Of a stretch of DNA of 64,000 nt, positions 44,003-51,742 are shown piece after piece. How positions within the stretch are numbered: the stretch's first letter is position 1; every line of letters begins with the position of its first letter. The notes beneath the pieces were generated by a model. The model saw nothing but the letters and a program-made list of their open reading frames with translations. It made no database searches and was not told the origin of the DNA. Origin of the DNA: Paludibacteraceae bacterium (GTDB lineage Bacteria > Bacteroidota > Bacteroidia > Bacteroidales > Paludibacteraceae); contig JAEEMG010000073.1 in assembly GCA_016283095.1 (NCBI GenBank), forward strand, positions 1-64,000. Reading direction: 5' to 3'. The position numbers and the translations under genes are program-made.

Positions 44003-45955
44003 ATGAAGACTAGACTATTTACTTTATTGGCACTTGCATGCTCGACTTTAACGTATGCAGCCGACTTTAATCTGAAAGTTGATCTTGGCGACAGTATTCG
44101 CCCTGTGACTCATGTGGCTTCTGGTTCACTTTATGGACTGACGGAGTCGCTTCCAGCGGATATAGCTGCTCACGTCGCTCCATTGAAACCAAATGCTTTT
44201 CTTAATCCTGCTGTGTCGGGCAGTGGACGTCAACAACCTATCGGCGATGCCTTCAAAGCTGCAGAGAGAATAAAGAATACTACTGGTAAGGTTCATATTC
44301 GTCTTGCTGATATTCTTCCTGGCTGGCCTTATAATTGGAAAGGATGGAGCTATTGGGAGCAGGAGGTGACAACGATCGTGAATAAAAGAAAGAATTCTAA
44401 TCTTAATTTTGACGGTTACGAAATATGGAATGAGCCTTATGGCACTTGGAAAGACGCGAATGGAAGATACCATGAGGATTTATGGAAACCAACTTATGAT
44501 CTTTTGCGACGTCTGGATCCTGGCTGCAGAATCATAGGTCCTTCTTTTGCATTTTATAGTTCATCACGAATGGAAGCATTTGTAAAGTTCTGTTCTCAAA
44601 ACAACTGTATGCCCGACGTGATCAGTTGGCACCAGTGGGGTTCTGGCGGATTTGTGGATGCTCTCAACCATTATCGCAGTTTGGAGAAAAAATATAATGT
44701 CTCTCCACGTAAAATCAGTATCAATGAATATTGTGCTGGATCAGATGCAGCAAACCAAAAATATGAGGGATGTCCGGGATATTCAGTCCCTTTCATCGCC
44801 AAATTTGAGCGTCATGGTGTGGAAAGTGCGATGATTTCGTGGTGGTTCACCAACCTTCCAGGACGTTTGGGAAGTTTGCTAACATCGCAAAATGAGAAGG
44901 GTGGAGGATGGCATCTCTACAAATGGTACGGAGATATGGAAGGCTACATGGCATCAGTCACACCACCAAACGATAAAAGCGATGGATTGGACGGTTTTGC
45001 CGCAGTCAACAGACAAATGCGTGAGGCAAGTGTAGTGTTGGGAGGATCAAGTGTAGGTTCTGTCGACGTTACTATCAATGGTATTCCTTCATGGATGGGA
45101 AGTGAGGTTGAGGTGACAACTGAGGTTGTGACTTGGGAGAATAAAGATAAGGCAGTGGCAGGTCCACAAACGTTGGCCACAAAAGTATATACTGTCGACA
45201 ATGGAAAAATAGTGGTGCCTGTGAATGTAACAAGCAAGTTGTACGCTTATCGCCTTTATATTACACCAGGTGAGACAACTCCAAAATCTCCATTCTTGGG
45301 TCATGCGTTATCCATTCCTGGAACAATTGAGGCAGAGCATTTCGATAATGGAAGCGATGGAATTTCCTATCACGACAAAGACAGGCAAAACCGTGGTGAA
45401 GGATATCGTTTGGAGACGGGAGTGGATGTTTACGCTTTGAAGGATAAACCCGATGAATACGCTGTTGGTTATGCCCAGAAAGAAGAATGGCTTGAGTATA
45501 CTGTCAACATTGAAAATGAGGCTTACTATGATATTTCTGCAATTTTGTCATCGGGTGGAGAAAATTCAGGAATCCAGCTACTCCTTGATGGCGAAACCAT
45601 CACGGATATGTTGCAGACAACGCCAAACGATAATGATTGGGAAAGTTATATCGAAACGACAACACGCAGTTTGACTAAACTTCCTCAGGGCAAACATACA
45701 TTGCGTATGAATATAGTCGGTGACTGGATCAACATTGATAAATTCCTCTTCACTGAATATGATCCTACTTATGTGGGCAATATAGACGCAGAAGACATCC
45801 AAACATTCGAAATATTCGATGTGAACGGTGAAAATTATGGAAAAATAGTGTCAAATCAGCACCGTCTTCCATATATTTTGCGAGAAAAAGGATATGCAAG
45901 GGGAGTATATGTGGCAAAATCTGCAAAGAAGGTAATAAAAGTAATTGTAGAGTAG
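44003..45955 (+). CDS. Secreted glycoside hydrolase (clan GH-A type) with CBM6-like module
   Basis: 650 residues. Signal peptide MKTRLFTLLALACSTLTYAA. The catalytic TIM-barrel part (about 25-340) has GYEIWNEPYGTWKDANGRYH, with the acid/base Glu after Asn, and KISINEYCAGSD, with a second Glu consistent with a retaining clan GH-A nucleophile. A GH39-like family is my best guess. A beta-sandwich is followed by a CBM6-like module (about 440-595: IPGTIEAEHFDNGSDGISYH, VNIENEAYYDISAILSSGGE, WINIDKFLF). The C-terminal 45 residues look like a type IX sorting tail. Substrate unknown; no polysaccharide-utilisation SusC/SusD pair is adjacent. Confidence 0.75.
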   Translation: MKTRLFTLLALACSTLTYAADFNLKVDLGDSIRPVTHVASGSLYGLTESLPADIAAHVAPLKPNAFLNPAVSGSGRQQPIGDAFKAAERIKNTTGKVHIRLADILPGWPYNWKGWSYWEQEVTTIVNKRKNSNLNFDGYEIWNEPYGTWKDANGRYHEDLWKPTYDLLRRLDPGCRIIGPSFAFYSSSRMEAFVKFCSQNNCMPDVISWHQWGSGGFVDALNHYRSLEKKYNVSPRKISINEYCAGSDAANQKYEGCPGYSVPFIAKFERHGVESAMISWWFTNLPGRLGSLLTSQNEKGGGWHLYKWYGDMEGYMASVTPPNDKSDGLDGFAAVNRQMREASVVLGGSSVGSVDVTINGIPSWMGSEVEVTTEVVTWENKDKAVAGPQTLATKVYTVDNGKIVVPVNVTSKLYAYRLYITPGETTPKSPFLGHALSIPGTIEAEHFDNGSDGISYHDKDRQNRGEGYRLETGVDVYALKDKPDEYAVGYAQKEEWLEYTVNIENEAYYDISAILSSGGENSGIQLLLDGETITDMLQTTPNDNDWESYIETTTRSLTKLPQGKHTLRMNIVGDWINIDKFLFTEYDPTYVGNIDAEDIQTFEIFDVNGENYGKIVSNQHRLPYILREKGYARGVYVAKSAKKVIKVIVE

Positions 45956-45962
45956 ATAAAAT

Positions 45963-45999
45963 AAGGAAGACGGAAAAGTAATTCCGTCTTTCCTTTTAT
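45963..45999 (+). terminator. Terminator of the glycosidase gene
   Basis: AAGGAAGACGGAA pairs with TTCCGTCTTTCCTT, followed by a T-rich tail, 8 bases after the stop. Confidence 0.8.
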
Positions 46000-46044
46000 T
46001 TGAAAAAAACGAAACAGCAAAAAATCACTTTTTTTAATTCATTT

Positions 46045-46075
46045 TTGATTATTTTTCTAAAACCTTTAATTTTGT
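46045..46075 (+). promoter_or_regulatory. Promoter of mscL
   Basis: TTTG at 46045-46048, 19 bases, then TAATTTTG at 46068-46075: exact Bacteroidota spacing, 34 bases before the start codon. Confidence 0.75.
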
Positions 46076-46109
46076 ATAAAAATTAAAGACTAACAAAAAT
46101 TTTTTAGAG

Positions 46110-46535
46110 ATGAGTCTAATTAGTGAATTTAAGGATTTCGCCATGAAAGGCAACGTTGTCGACATGGCAATTGGTGTGATCATCGGTGGTGCATTCGGTA
46201 AGATAGTTACTTCAATGGTATCTGACATCATGATGCCAATTCTTGGCTATGTTATTGGTGGTGTTAACTTTACTGATTTTAAGCTAACATTGAAGGACGC
46301 TGTTCCTGCAACAGATACAACACCGGCAGTTGAAGCTGTCACTTTGAACTATGGAAATTTCCTACAGGTGACATTTGATTTCTTGATTGTTGCAATCTGT
46401 ATCTTCGCAGCAATTCGTTTGGTTTCAAACTTTACTAAGAAGAAAAAGGATGAGGCTCCAGCTCCAGAACCGCCAGCACCAAGCAAGGAGGAGGTTCTTC
46501 TCACAGAGATCAGAGATTTGTTGAAAAACAAATAA
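46110..46535 (+). CDS. mscL: Large-conductance mechanosensitive channel
   Basis: 141-residue inner-membrane channel that opens under membrane tension to release solutes on osmotic downshock. It has the conserved N-terminal helix and TM1 ([20 protein letters not shown], then [20 protein letters not shown]), a periplasmic loop, TM2 ([20 protein letters not shown]) and a charged C-terminal helix ([15 protein letters not shown]). The proline-rich linker [12 protein letters not shown] is longer than in E. coli but normal for the phylum. Monocistronic, with its own promoter and terminator. Confidence 0.97.
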   Translation: MSLISEFKDFAMKGNVVDMAIGVIIGGAFGKIVTSMVSDIMMPILGYVIGGVNFTDFKLTLKDAVPATDTTPAVEAVTLNYGNFLQVTFDFLIVAICIFAAIRLVSNFTKKKKDEAPAPEPPAPSKEEVLLTEIRDLLKNK

Positions 46536-46542
46536 AACATAC

Positions 46543-46572
46543 AAAAGGATGTCAATTTTGACATCCTTTTTT
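46543..46572 (+). terminator. Terminator of mscL
   Basis: AAAGGATGTCAA-TT-TTGACATCCTTTTTT, 7 bases after the stop. Confidence 0.9.
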
Positions 46573-46701
46573 GTTGTGAATTAAAGACAACATCATCTTC
46601 GTATTTTTATTAGTGCGTGTTATTGGGTGTAGAAAATAATATAGTTTACAGTACGGATATTACATATTCATAATCATTGCATAGATTTTGCAATATGAAA
46701 T

Positions 46702-46732
46702 TTTGTTTTATAATTTAGAATTTTTATTTTTG
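46702..46732 (+). promoter_or_regulatory. Promoter of higBA
   Basis: TTTG at 46702-46705, 19 bases, then TATTTTTG at 46725-46732. The higB ATG begins only 6 bases after the -7 box, so transcription should start at or very near the start codon. Confidence 0.7.
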
Positions 46733-46737
46733 TATTT

Positions 46738-47031
46738 ATGAGGATATTTACAGAACAGGCAATAAAAGAATATTCGGAAATGGTGCCAGAAAGTAAAGTT
46801 GCTTTACAAGATTGGGTATCAAAAGTAAAGAAATCTAAGTGGAGTTGTTTCGCTGATATAAAAAAAACGTTTAATAGTGTAGATAATGTTGGAAATCAAC
46901 ATTATGTATTCAATATAAAGGGAAATAATTATCGTTTGGTAGTAGTTATCAAGTTTGTGATAGGATTCGTTTATGTACGATTTATAGGTACACATTCGGA
47001 ATATGACAAGATAGATTGTAGAAACATTTAA
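46738..47031 (+). CDS. higB: HigB family mRNA-interferase toxin
   Basis: 97 residues of the RelE-superfamily HigB group, a ribosome-dependent mRNA endonuclease. The family pattern is clear: KVKKSKWSCFADIKKTFNSV, QHYVFNIKGNNYRLVVVIKF and VYVRFIGTHSEYDKID. Basic residues in the first and the RL segment are those expected at the active site. The toxin precedes the antitoxin, as in other higBA loci, with 13 bases between. Very close promoter suggests a leaderless message. Confidence 0.9.
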   Translation: MRIFTEQAIKEYSEMVPESKVALQDWVSKVKKSKWSCFADIKKTFNSVDNVGNQHYVFNIKGNNYRLVVVIKFVIGFVYVRFIGTHSEYDKIDCRNI

Positions 47032-47044
47032 TTAATATGGAGTT

Positions 47045-47410
47045 ATGACAAAGATAGAAACAAAAGAACAATATAAATGGGCGGTTGCTAAAGTAGAGGA
47101 ACTATTGCCATTAGTTGACGATAATACTCCAGAAAATGATCCTAATTTGATAGAACTTAATTTATTGTCCAATCTTGTTGCAGATTATTCTGATGAACAT
47201 TTTTCGATTGGAGAACCATCATTAGCAGATGTATTAAAATTAAGAATGTATGAAATGGGACTTTCTCAAAAAGCTTTATCTGAACTACTTGGTGTGAGTC
47301 CTTCACGACTTAGTAATTTTCTTACTGGGAAAAGTGAACCAACATTGCAGGTGGCAAGGACAATATGCAAACGATTAAATATTGATGCGAATATAGTGTT
47401 AGGTGTATAA
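47045..47410 (+). CDS. higA: HigA family antitoxin
   Basis: 121 residues. The acidic N-terminal half probably wraps the toxin. Residues about 65-118 form an XRE-type helix-turn-helix (LRMYEMGLSQKALSELLGVS, PSRLSNFLTGKSEPTLQVAR). It neutralises HigB and should repress the shared promoter at 46702-46732. No obvious palindromic operator was seen there. Confidence 0.9.
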   Translation: MTKIETKEQYKWAVAKVEELLPLVDDNTPENDPNLIELNLLSNLVADYSDEHFSIGEPSLADVLKLRMYEMGLSQKALSELLGVSPSRLSNFLTGKSEPTLQVARTICKRLNIDANIVLGV

Positions 47411-47506
47411 AAACTAACGACGATGCTGCTGCCTTTTTTTGTCATTACCTAGCAAAATCACATAATTTTTTGTAAGTTTGTCTTTGAACAAATTATATGC
47501 TTTTAT

Positions 47507-48232
47507 ATGAAATCAGTAGTGGATCTACATACTCATACAATCGTCAGTGGACATGCTTACAGTACTCTTGCTGAAATGATTGATGCCGCACAAAAAAAGG
47601 GTCTCAAACTTTTTGGTGTGACGGAACATGGGCCAATGATGCCTGGATCATGTCATTCTATCTACTACCGTAATCTTAGTGTTATTCCACGTCAGTATGG
47701 TGATATGCGTTTGATGATGGGGTCTGAAATGAACATCATCGATTTTGCCGGAAATGTGGATTTGAAGCCAAGCATCACTAAAACATTGGATATCCGTATA
47801 GCAGGTCTGCATAGTCGTGCGTTTACTAATGGCACCGTTGCAGAAAATACAGATGCTATAATAAATGCGATGAAAAGGCCTGATATAGATATAATTTCTC
47901 ATCCTGTCGACGGTACTGCTGATCTCGATATCAGGGCTATAGTGCAGTGTAGTGCTGAGACTAAAACTTTGCTGGAGCTAAACAATAGCAGTCTCCGTCC
48001 TGGACGTGATAAACCAAAAGCAAAATCTAATTTTATTGAAATGTTGGGATATTGTAAGGAGTTGAATGTTCCTATAATTATGGGAAGTGATGCCCATATC
48101 ACTTATGATGTCGCCAACCATACTTATGCCTATGCATTGGCGAAGGAGATAGGTTTTCCAGATGAACTGATTTTAAATGGTGACGATACTAGATTCTTAA
48201 ACCATCTTGCAGAAATAAGAGAATCAAAATAA
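47507..48232 (+). CDS. PHP-domain phosphoesterase, YcdX-like
   Basis: 241-residue polymerase-and-histidinol-phosphatase (PHP) family metalloenzyme. The metal-binding pattern is present: VDLHTHTIVSGHAYSTLAEM (HxH), LFGVTEHGPMMPGSC, GSEMNIIDFAG, ISHPVDGT and IIMGSDAHITYDV. This sequence pattern is that of the trinuclear zinc YcdX group, whose physiological substrate is unsettled. A TAAGTTTG -7-like box lies at 47473-47480. It converges on the next gene with 2 bases between the stop codons. Confidence 0.88.
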   Translation: MKSVVDLHTHTIVSGHAYSTLAEMIDAAQKKGLKLFGVTEHGPMMPGSCHSIYYRNLSVIPRQYGDMRLMMGSEMNIIDFAGNVDLKPSITKTLDIRIAGLHSRAFTNGTVAENTDAIINAMKRPDIDIISHPVDGTADLDIRAIVQCSAETKTLLELNNSSLRPGRDKPKAKSNFIEMLGYCKELNVPIIMGSDAHITYDVANHTYAYALAKEIGFPDELILNGDDTRFLNHLAEIRESK

Positions 48233-48234
48233 AC

Positions 48235-49095
48235 TTAATCTCTCATCACTCTTGTGCTCCATTCCACGTATTCACCGCCGAATTCCTTTGCAAGGTTCAT
48301 CACTTCATTGGTGACGGTGGTGATAGATTCTATATCTGTTTTGGATTTCTTCGAGAAAACAACTTTCACCACTCCCTCTTCTTCCTCCACTTGGTCAACA
48401 TAATATTTCCATGTTTTGGCTTTGGCAGCAAGGTTGTTGGCTTCTTCTTTCTTGTCTAAAGGGAATGAGATGAAATGAGACACGATGTGAAGCTTTGTAT
48501 TCACGTCTCCTTTTGCTTGAAGATCTTCTATTATACGTTGGTTTTGTATCTTCTGGTAATTCCACTGGTCTGGGAAAAGTTCATTTTGATATATCTTCCA
48601 GTTTTTGTCGATCATGGAAGAAATGTTCATATTATCACCGATTTTACCGATTAATTTGGATTTTTTTATTTCTTTTCCTAATTCGTCTGGTTTGTAGGTG
48701 TAGGCATATATTTCAAGTTTTCTGCTATCTAGAGTTGCGGCAACGTAAGCAGATTTGTTGCTTTTGTCATTAACCAATGCAACAATGGCAGGTTTGACTT
48801 TTGATTCGAGAATCGTCTTTGCCTCTTCTTCATTTTTACATCCTTGTCCGTTAAAGGTAACAGTAAGACAATGGATTCCTTCTGATGGTTCGACAGCACT
48901 CAATATTGCCATGTCGATGAGAATAAATCTACCGTCTTCACTCTTATAGAATCCCCAATCATCACGATAACCATGTCCTACGATTGTTTCATCGGAGGTT
49001 TTGTTTTCAAACATGTGCTTGAAAAAAAGTTGGTTTTGGGCAGACGCACACAGCATCGTCGCCATTATAGCAAATGATGTAAAAACTCTTTTCAT
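48235..49095 (-). CDS. Exported DUF695/RraB-like two-domain protein
   Basis: 286 residues with signal peptide MKRVFTSFAIMATMLCASAQ. The N-terminal part (DDWGFYKSEDGRFILIDMAI) resembles DUF695. The C-terminal part (HIVSHFISFPLDKKEEANNL, then VVKVVFSKKSKTD and EFGGEYVEWSTRV) resembles the RraB fold. RraB itself inhibits cytoplasmic RNase E, but this copy is predicted to be exported and Bacteroidota lack a classical enterobacterial-type degradosome, so a different binding role is likely. A minus-strand TATATTTG box is at 49117-49110. Function unknown. Confidence 0.65.
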   Translation of the reverse strand: MKRVFTSFAIMATMLCASAQNQLFFKHMFENKTSDETIVGHGYRDDWGFYKSEDGRFILIDMAILSAVEPSEGIHCLTVTFNGQGCKNEEEAKTILESKVKPAIVALVNDKSNKSAYVAATLDSRKLEIYAYTYKPDELGKEIKKSKLIGKIGDNMNISSMIDKNWKIYQNELFPDQWNYQKIQNQRIIEDLQAKGDVNTKLHIVSHFISFPLDKKEEANNLAAKAKTWKYYVDQVEEEEGVVKVVFSKKSKTDIESITTVTNEVMNLAKEFGGEYVEWSTRVMRD

Positions 49096-49171
49096 TATCT
49101 TCTTTTTTGCAAATATACCTAATTTTTGAAAAAGAGATATAACTTTGCGTTCTCATTACACAACAAATATA

Positions 49172-50422
49172 ATGGACGGAGAAAACAAACGAGTCATAAA
49201 GAATGCGGCATGGATGACAGTGTTTCAGGCTGCCAACTATATTATACCGATCATTCTTATCCCTATTGTCAGTAGAATACTTGGGGTTGATAGTTTTGGT
49301 AAAGTGACTTATCTGCAGACTATCGCTCAGTATGCCACAATCTTCATTAATTTCGGTTTTGAATATACATCAACAAGAGCTATCGCTGTCAACAGGGATA
49401 ATCCGGAAAAACTACGTTCTATTTTCTGGGGAACCATTTATGCAAAACTATTGTTGACGCTGGTTTCTCTTCTCGTCTACCTTCCATATTCCTACGCTCA
49501 TAGCCAATCCACCGAGGAATTTGTGATGTATGCGGCAGCATGGATGATTAATGTTGGATGGTGGTTGTATCCGTCGTGGTATTTCCAAGGAGTTGAGAAA
49601 ATCAACATTATGAGTGTCGCCAACTTCTTGATCAAAGCGGCAGGAGCTATTTTGGTGATTATTTGTGTGCGTGACGCGTCAGATAGTGTCAACTATCTTG
49701 CTTCATTCTCTTTCTCATATATCGCAGGTGGAGTGATCACAGTTGTTTATTGTGTGAAGATTGAGAAAATGAAATACATTAGGGTGACAAAGGAAACGGT
49801 GATGACATTGCTTGGAGATTCTTTCCCTATTTTCATAGCATCTGTGTTCTCTTCGATTACTCAAGCTTTTGCTATCACCTATCTAGGAGCGGGACACGCC
49901 ACAGAACATGATCTTGGAATCTATTCGGGAGCGTTTAAATTAGTGTTTGCTGCGGTGGCAATGTGTAATTTACCAATATCAATGGCGATTTTTCCGAAAG
50001 TATCGAGAGAATACGAAAAGGATAGGGAAGGAGGAATCAGGTATTTCTACAAGACTTTGAAAATTGTGATATTGATTTCAACATGTTTCAGTGTGGGAAT
50101 GTACATTTTTTCTCCGTTGGCGGTTTCCCTATTACTTGGAAAAGAATTTGCAGAATCGACGGAATTGTTGAGATACTACTCCATTTGTCCGCTTCTTTGC
50201 ACAACATCCCTCTATCTCACGGTGCAAGGATTATATGCAATACAGCGACAGAAGTTTGCCACAATTGTGGAGAGCATCGCTTTATTGGTATGTATCGTGT
50301 CGACGATAGTGTTTAATGATATTTACGGAGTCAAGGGAGCAGTTTGGGCATTTGATCTCACAGTCTTGACAGAGATTATATTGTCGTTCTCTGTGATAAC
50401 AGTGATGAATAGGAAGAAATAA
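49172..50422 (+). CDS. Polysaccharide flippase, Wzx/RfbX type
   Basis: 416-residue integral membrane protein of the MOP superfamily that would move lipid-linked oligosaccharides across the inner membrane. The start NKRVIKNAAWMTVFQAANYI and IPIVSRILGVDSFGKVTYLQ are typical. About twelve hydrophobic helices can be counted. It stands alone, without glycosyltransferases nearby, which is unusual for Wzx. The ATG at 49172 follows a TAACTTTG -7-like box at 49140-49147; a start 9 codons upstream would overlap that box. Confidence 0.85.
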   Translation: MDGENKRVIKNAAWMTVFQAANYIIPIILIPIVSRILGVDSFGKVTYLQTIAQYATIFINFGFEYTSTRAIAVNRDNPEKLRSIFWGTIYAKLLLTLVSLLVYLPYSYAHSQSTEEFVMYAAAWMINVGWWLYPSWYFQGVEKINIMSVANFLIKAAGAILVIICVRDASDSVNYLASFSFSYIAGGVITVVYCVKIEKMKYIRVTKETVMTLLGDSFPIFIASVFSSITQAFAITYLGAGHATEHDLGIYSGAFKLVFAAVAMCNLPISMAIFPKVSREYEKDREGGIRYFYKTLKIVILISTCFSVGMYIFSPLAVSLLLGKEFAESTELLRYYSICPLLCTTSLYLTVQGLYAIQRQKFATIVESIALLVCIVSTIVFNDIYGVKGAVWAFDLTVLTEIILSFSVITVMNRKK

Positions 50423-50445
50423 CAGGTTTACAAACCGAAAAAATC

Positions 50446-50474
50446 GTAGAGACGCCACAATGTGACGTCTCTAC
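50446..50474 (+). terminator. Hairpin terminator after the flippase gene
   Basis: GTAGAGACGCCACA-A-TGTGACGTCTCTAC has 14-base arms with one mismatch, then a T-rich tail. Related arms recur at 51713-51734 and, decayed, near 54838-54870. Confidence 0.7.
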
Positions 50475-50485
50475 TTGTTTTATTT

Positions 50486-50539
50486 TTCGTTGTATCGAAA
50501 AAATATTTTATATTTGTATGTTCATTACGATATAACGAA
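50486..50539 (+). promoter_or_regulatory. Promoter with flanking operator-like inverted repeats
   Basis: TATATTTG (50509-50516) is centred between TTCGTTGTATCGAA (50486-50499) and TACGATATAACGAA (50526-50539). The two arms are inverted copies with 12 of 14 positions alike. It precedes the ATPase remnant. Confidence 0.55.
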
Positions 50540-50551
50540 AAAAACTTTATT

Positions 50552-50749
50552 ATGGAAAAAGTCAGGAAATTTGTTTCTGTGACATCTGTTATTAAGTATT
50601 TGAAAAACGAGAAACGCAATTTGTCTACGGAAACCCTTTATAATTATTTAGATTTCTGCAAATCAGTTTATTTGTTTCTTTTAGCCTTTATTATGATATA
50701 TGAGTCTATCGCTGATTTTCCACGTAATTTAGAGACGTTAATAAAATAA
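50552..50749 (+). pseudogene. Remnant of a DUF4143-type AAA ATPase gene
   Basis: A 65-codon frame begins MEKVRKFVSVTSVIKYLKNE and continues KRNLSTETLYNYLDFC. This segment matches my recollection of the middle winged-helix region of Bacteroidales AAA ATPases with a DUF4143 domain (normally about 380 residues): an FxxxSIxKYLK helix followed by the SxETxYNYL helix. Both the ATPase core and the C-terminal nuclease-like domain are missing. The frame then runs into the 3' end of the opposite-strand gene. An intact-looking promoter remains upstream. Probably a deletion derivative. Confidence 0.55.
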
Positions 50750-51645
50750 TCGTAAATATCTCCATTAACATTTGCTATAGTGGATATATACCATGTTTTT
50801 GCTTTTCTTTCTTTATTGTCGTCTTTATAGTAAAATATTAAAGTGTCTCTTTCCCCTGTAATAAATTCGATATTACTGATATTTTCCCATGATACAAAAG
50901 ATATGTCGTGTTTGTGATATATAGTAATTCCTGCTGCATCAAACACAAGATCGTCTTTACTATAGTTATAGTTAATTGTGCATAAAAGGATAAGCAAATA
51001 AAAAGCAGAAAAGCATAAAGCCATTTTCATCGGAAATATAAGGAAGAATCCGACAATCAATGTTGAAAAAATCAGAGCAATTAGAATATTGCTTTTCCTT
51101 TGCAAAATATATGATTCACTTTTGATATATGGTTTGTATGTTGTCAATTTATTCGTGTGGTTTTCTTCTAAGTTGAGATAACCTGAATTGAATTTAGAAA
51201 TAAAAGAGTCAAGATGTGAAAAAAATTTCTCCTTTTCTTTATTATCCCAATATCGCTTAATAAATAGTTGGAGTGGAAGAAAAATAGTGGTGGAATCAAA
51301 TTTAGTCTCAATCTCTAAACAATTGACACCTTCTTTTGAATAGTTAATGCGTTTTATGTCTCCCCACGTAAGTTGAATTTTTGTTTTTCCATCTTTCATT
51401 GTTACACCTTTCTCTTCAATTATGAGTGAGTGTCTATAACGTATTAAAATCAATAAAAGTATCCAAGAAATTGATAAAATAACAAGAACAAATGAGAGTA
51501 TTTTTTTGATTTCTTGTTCTGACAATCCTAATTTGCTATACAAAAAACAAATAATTACTGCTATAAAAAAAATGAATAGTAAACTGGGTAAAACAGGAAT
51601 TTTCCATCCTGAATAAGATAATTTCAAAGGTTCAATTTCTTTCAT
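50668..51645 (-). CDS. Membrane protein with PH-like segments, unknown
   Basis: 325 residues. Two adjacent N-terminal helices (IPVLPSLLFIFFIAVIICFL and ILSFVLVILSISWILLLILI) are followed by a beta-rich segment (HSLIIEEKGVTMKDGKTKIQ, LTWGDIKRINYS) of bacterial PH-domain type. Later come a second helix pair (ILIALIFSTLIVGFFLIFPM) and a second similar beta segment (LVFDAAGITIYHKHDISFVS, WENISNIEF). So it is a tandem duplicated helix-pair/PH-like protein. The ATG at 51645 (MKEIEPLKLSYSGWK) is preferred because the in-frame extension upstream is translated repeat DNA. Function unknown. Confidence 0.65.
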   Translation of the reverse strand: MKEIEPLKLSYSGWKIPVLPSLLFIFFIAVIICFLYSKLGLSEQEIKKILSFVLVILSISWILLLILIRYRHSLIIEEKGVTMKDGKTKIQLTWGDIKRINYSKEGVNCLEIETKFDSTTIFLPLQLFIKRYWDNKEKEKFFSHLDSFISKFNSGYLNLEENHTNKLTTYKPYIKSESYILQRKSNILIALIFSTLIVGFFLIFPMKMALCFSAFYLLILLCTINYNYSKDDLVFDAAGITIYHKHDISFVSWENISNIEFITGERDTLIFYYKDDNKERKAKTWYISTIANVNGDIYDYFINVSKLRGKSAIDSYIIIKAKRNK

Positions 51646-51712
51646 ATTTCCAAAATAAAAAAAGAGACGTGGTATAAAAAGGAGACGTGGTGCACCAAAA
51701 AAAAATAAAAAG

Positions 51713-51734
51713 GAGACGTGGCACGCCACGTCTC
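51713..51734 (-). terminator. Terminator of the MFS/M28 operon
   Basis: GAGACGTGGC-AC-GCCACGTCTC is a perfect hairpin. On the minus strand it is followed by CCTTTTTATTTTTTTTT, 8 bases after the M28 stop. Two truncated arms (GAGACGTGG) repeat just to the left at 51664-51690. Confidence 0.85.
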
Positions 51735-51742
51735 TACATTTA

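Noticed and set aside
46738-47410. HigBA as evidence for a prophage or integrative element
   Set aside because: No integrase, phage gene or attachment-like repeat is nearby; mscL and the PHP gene on both sides look chromosomal.
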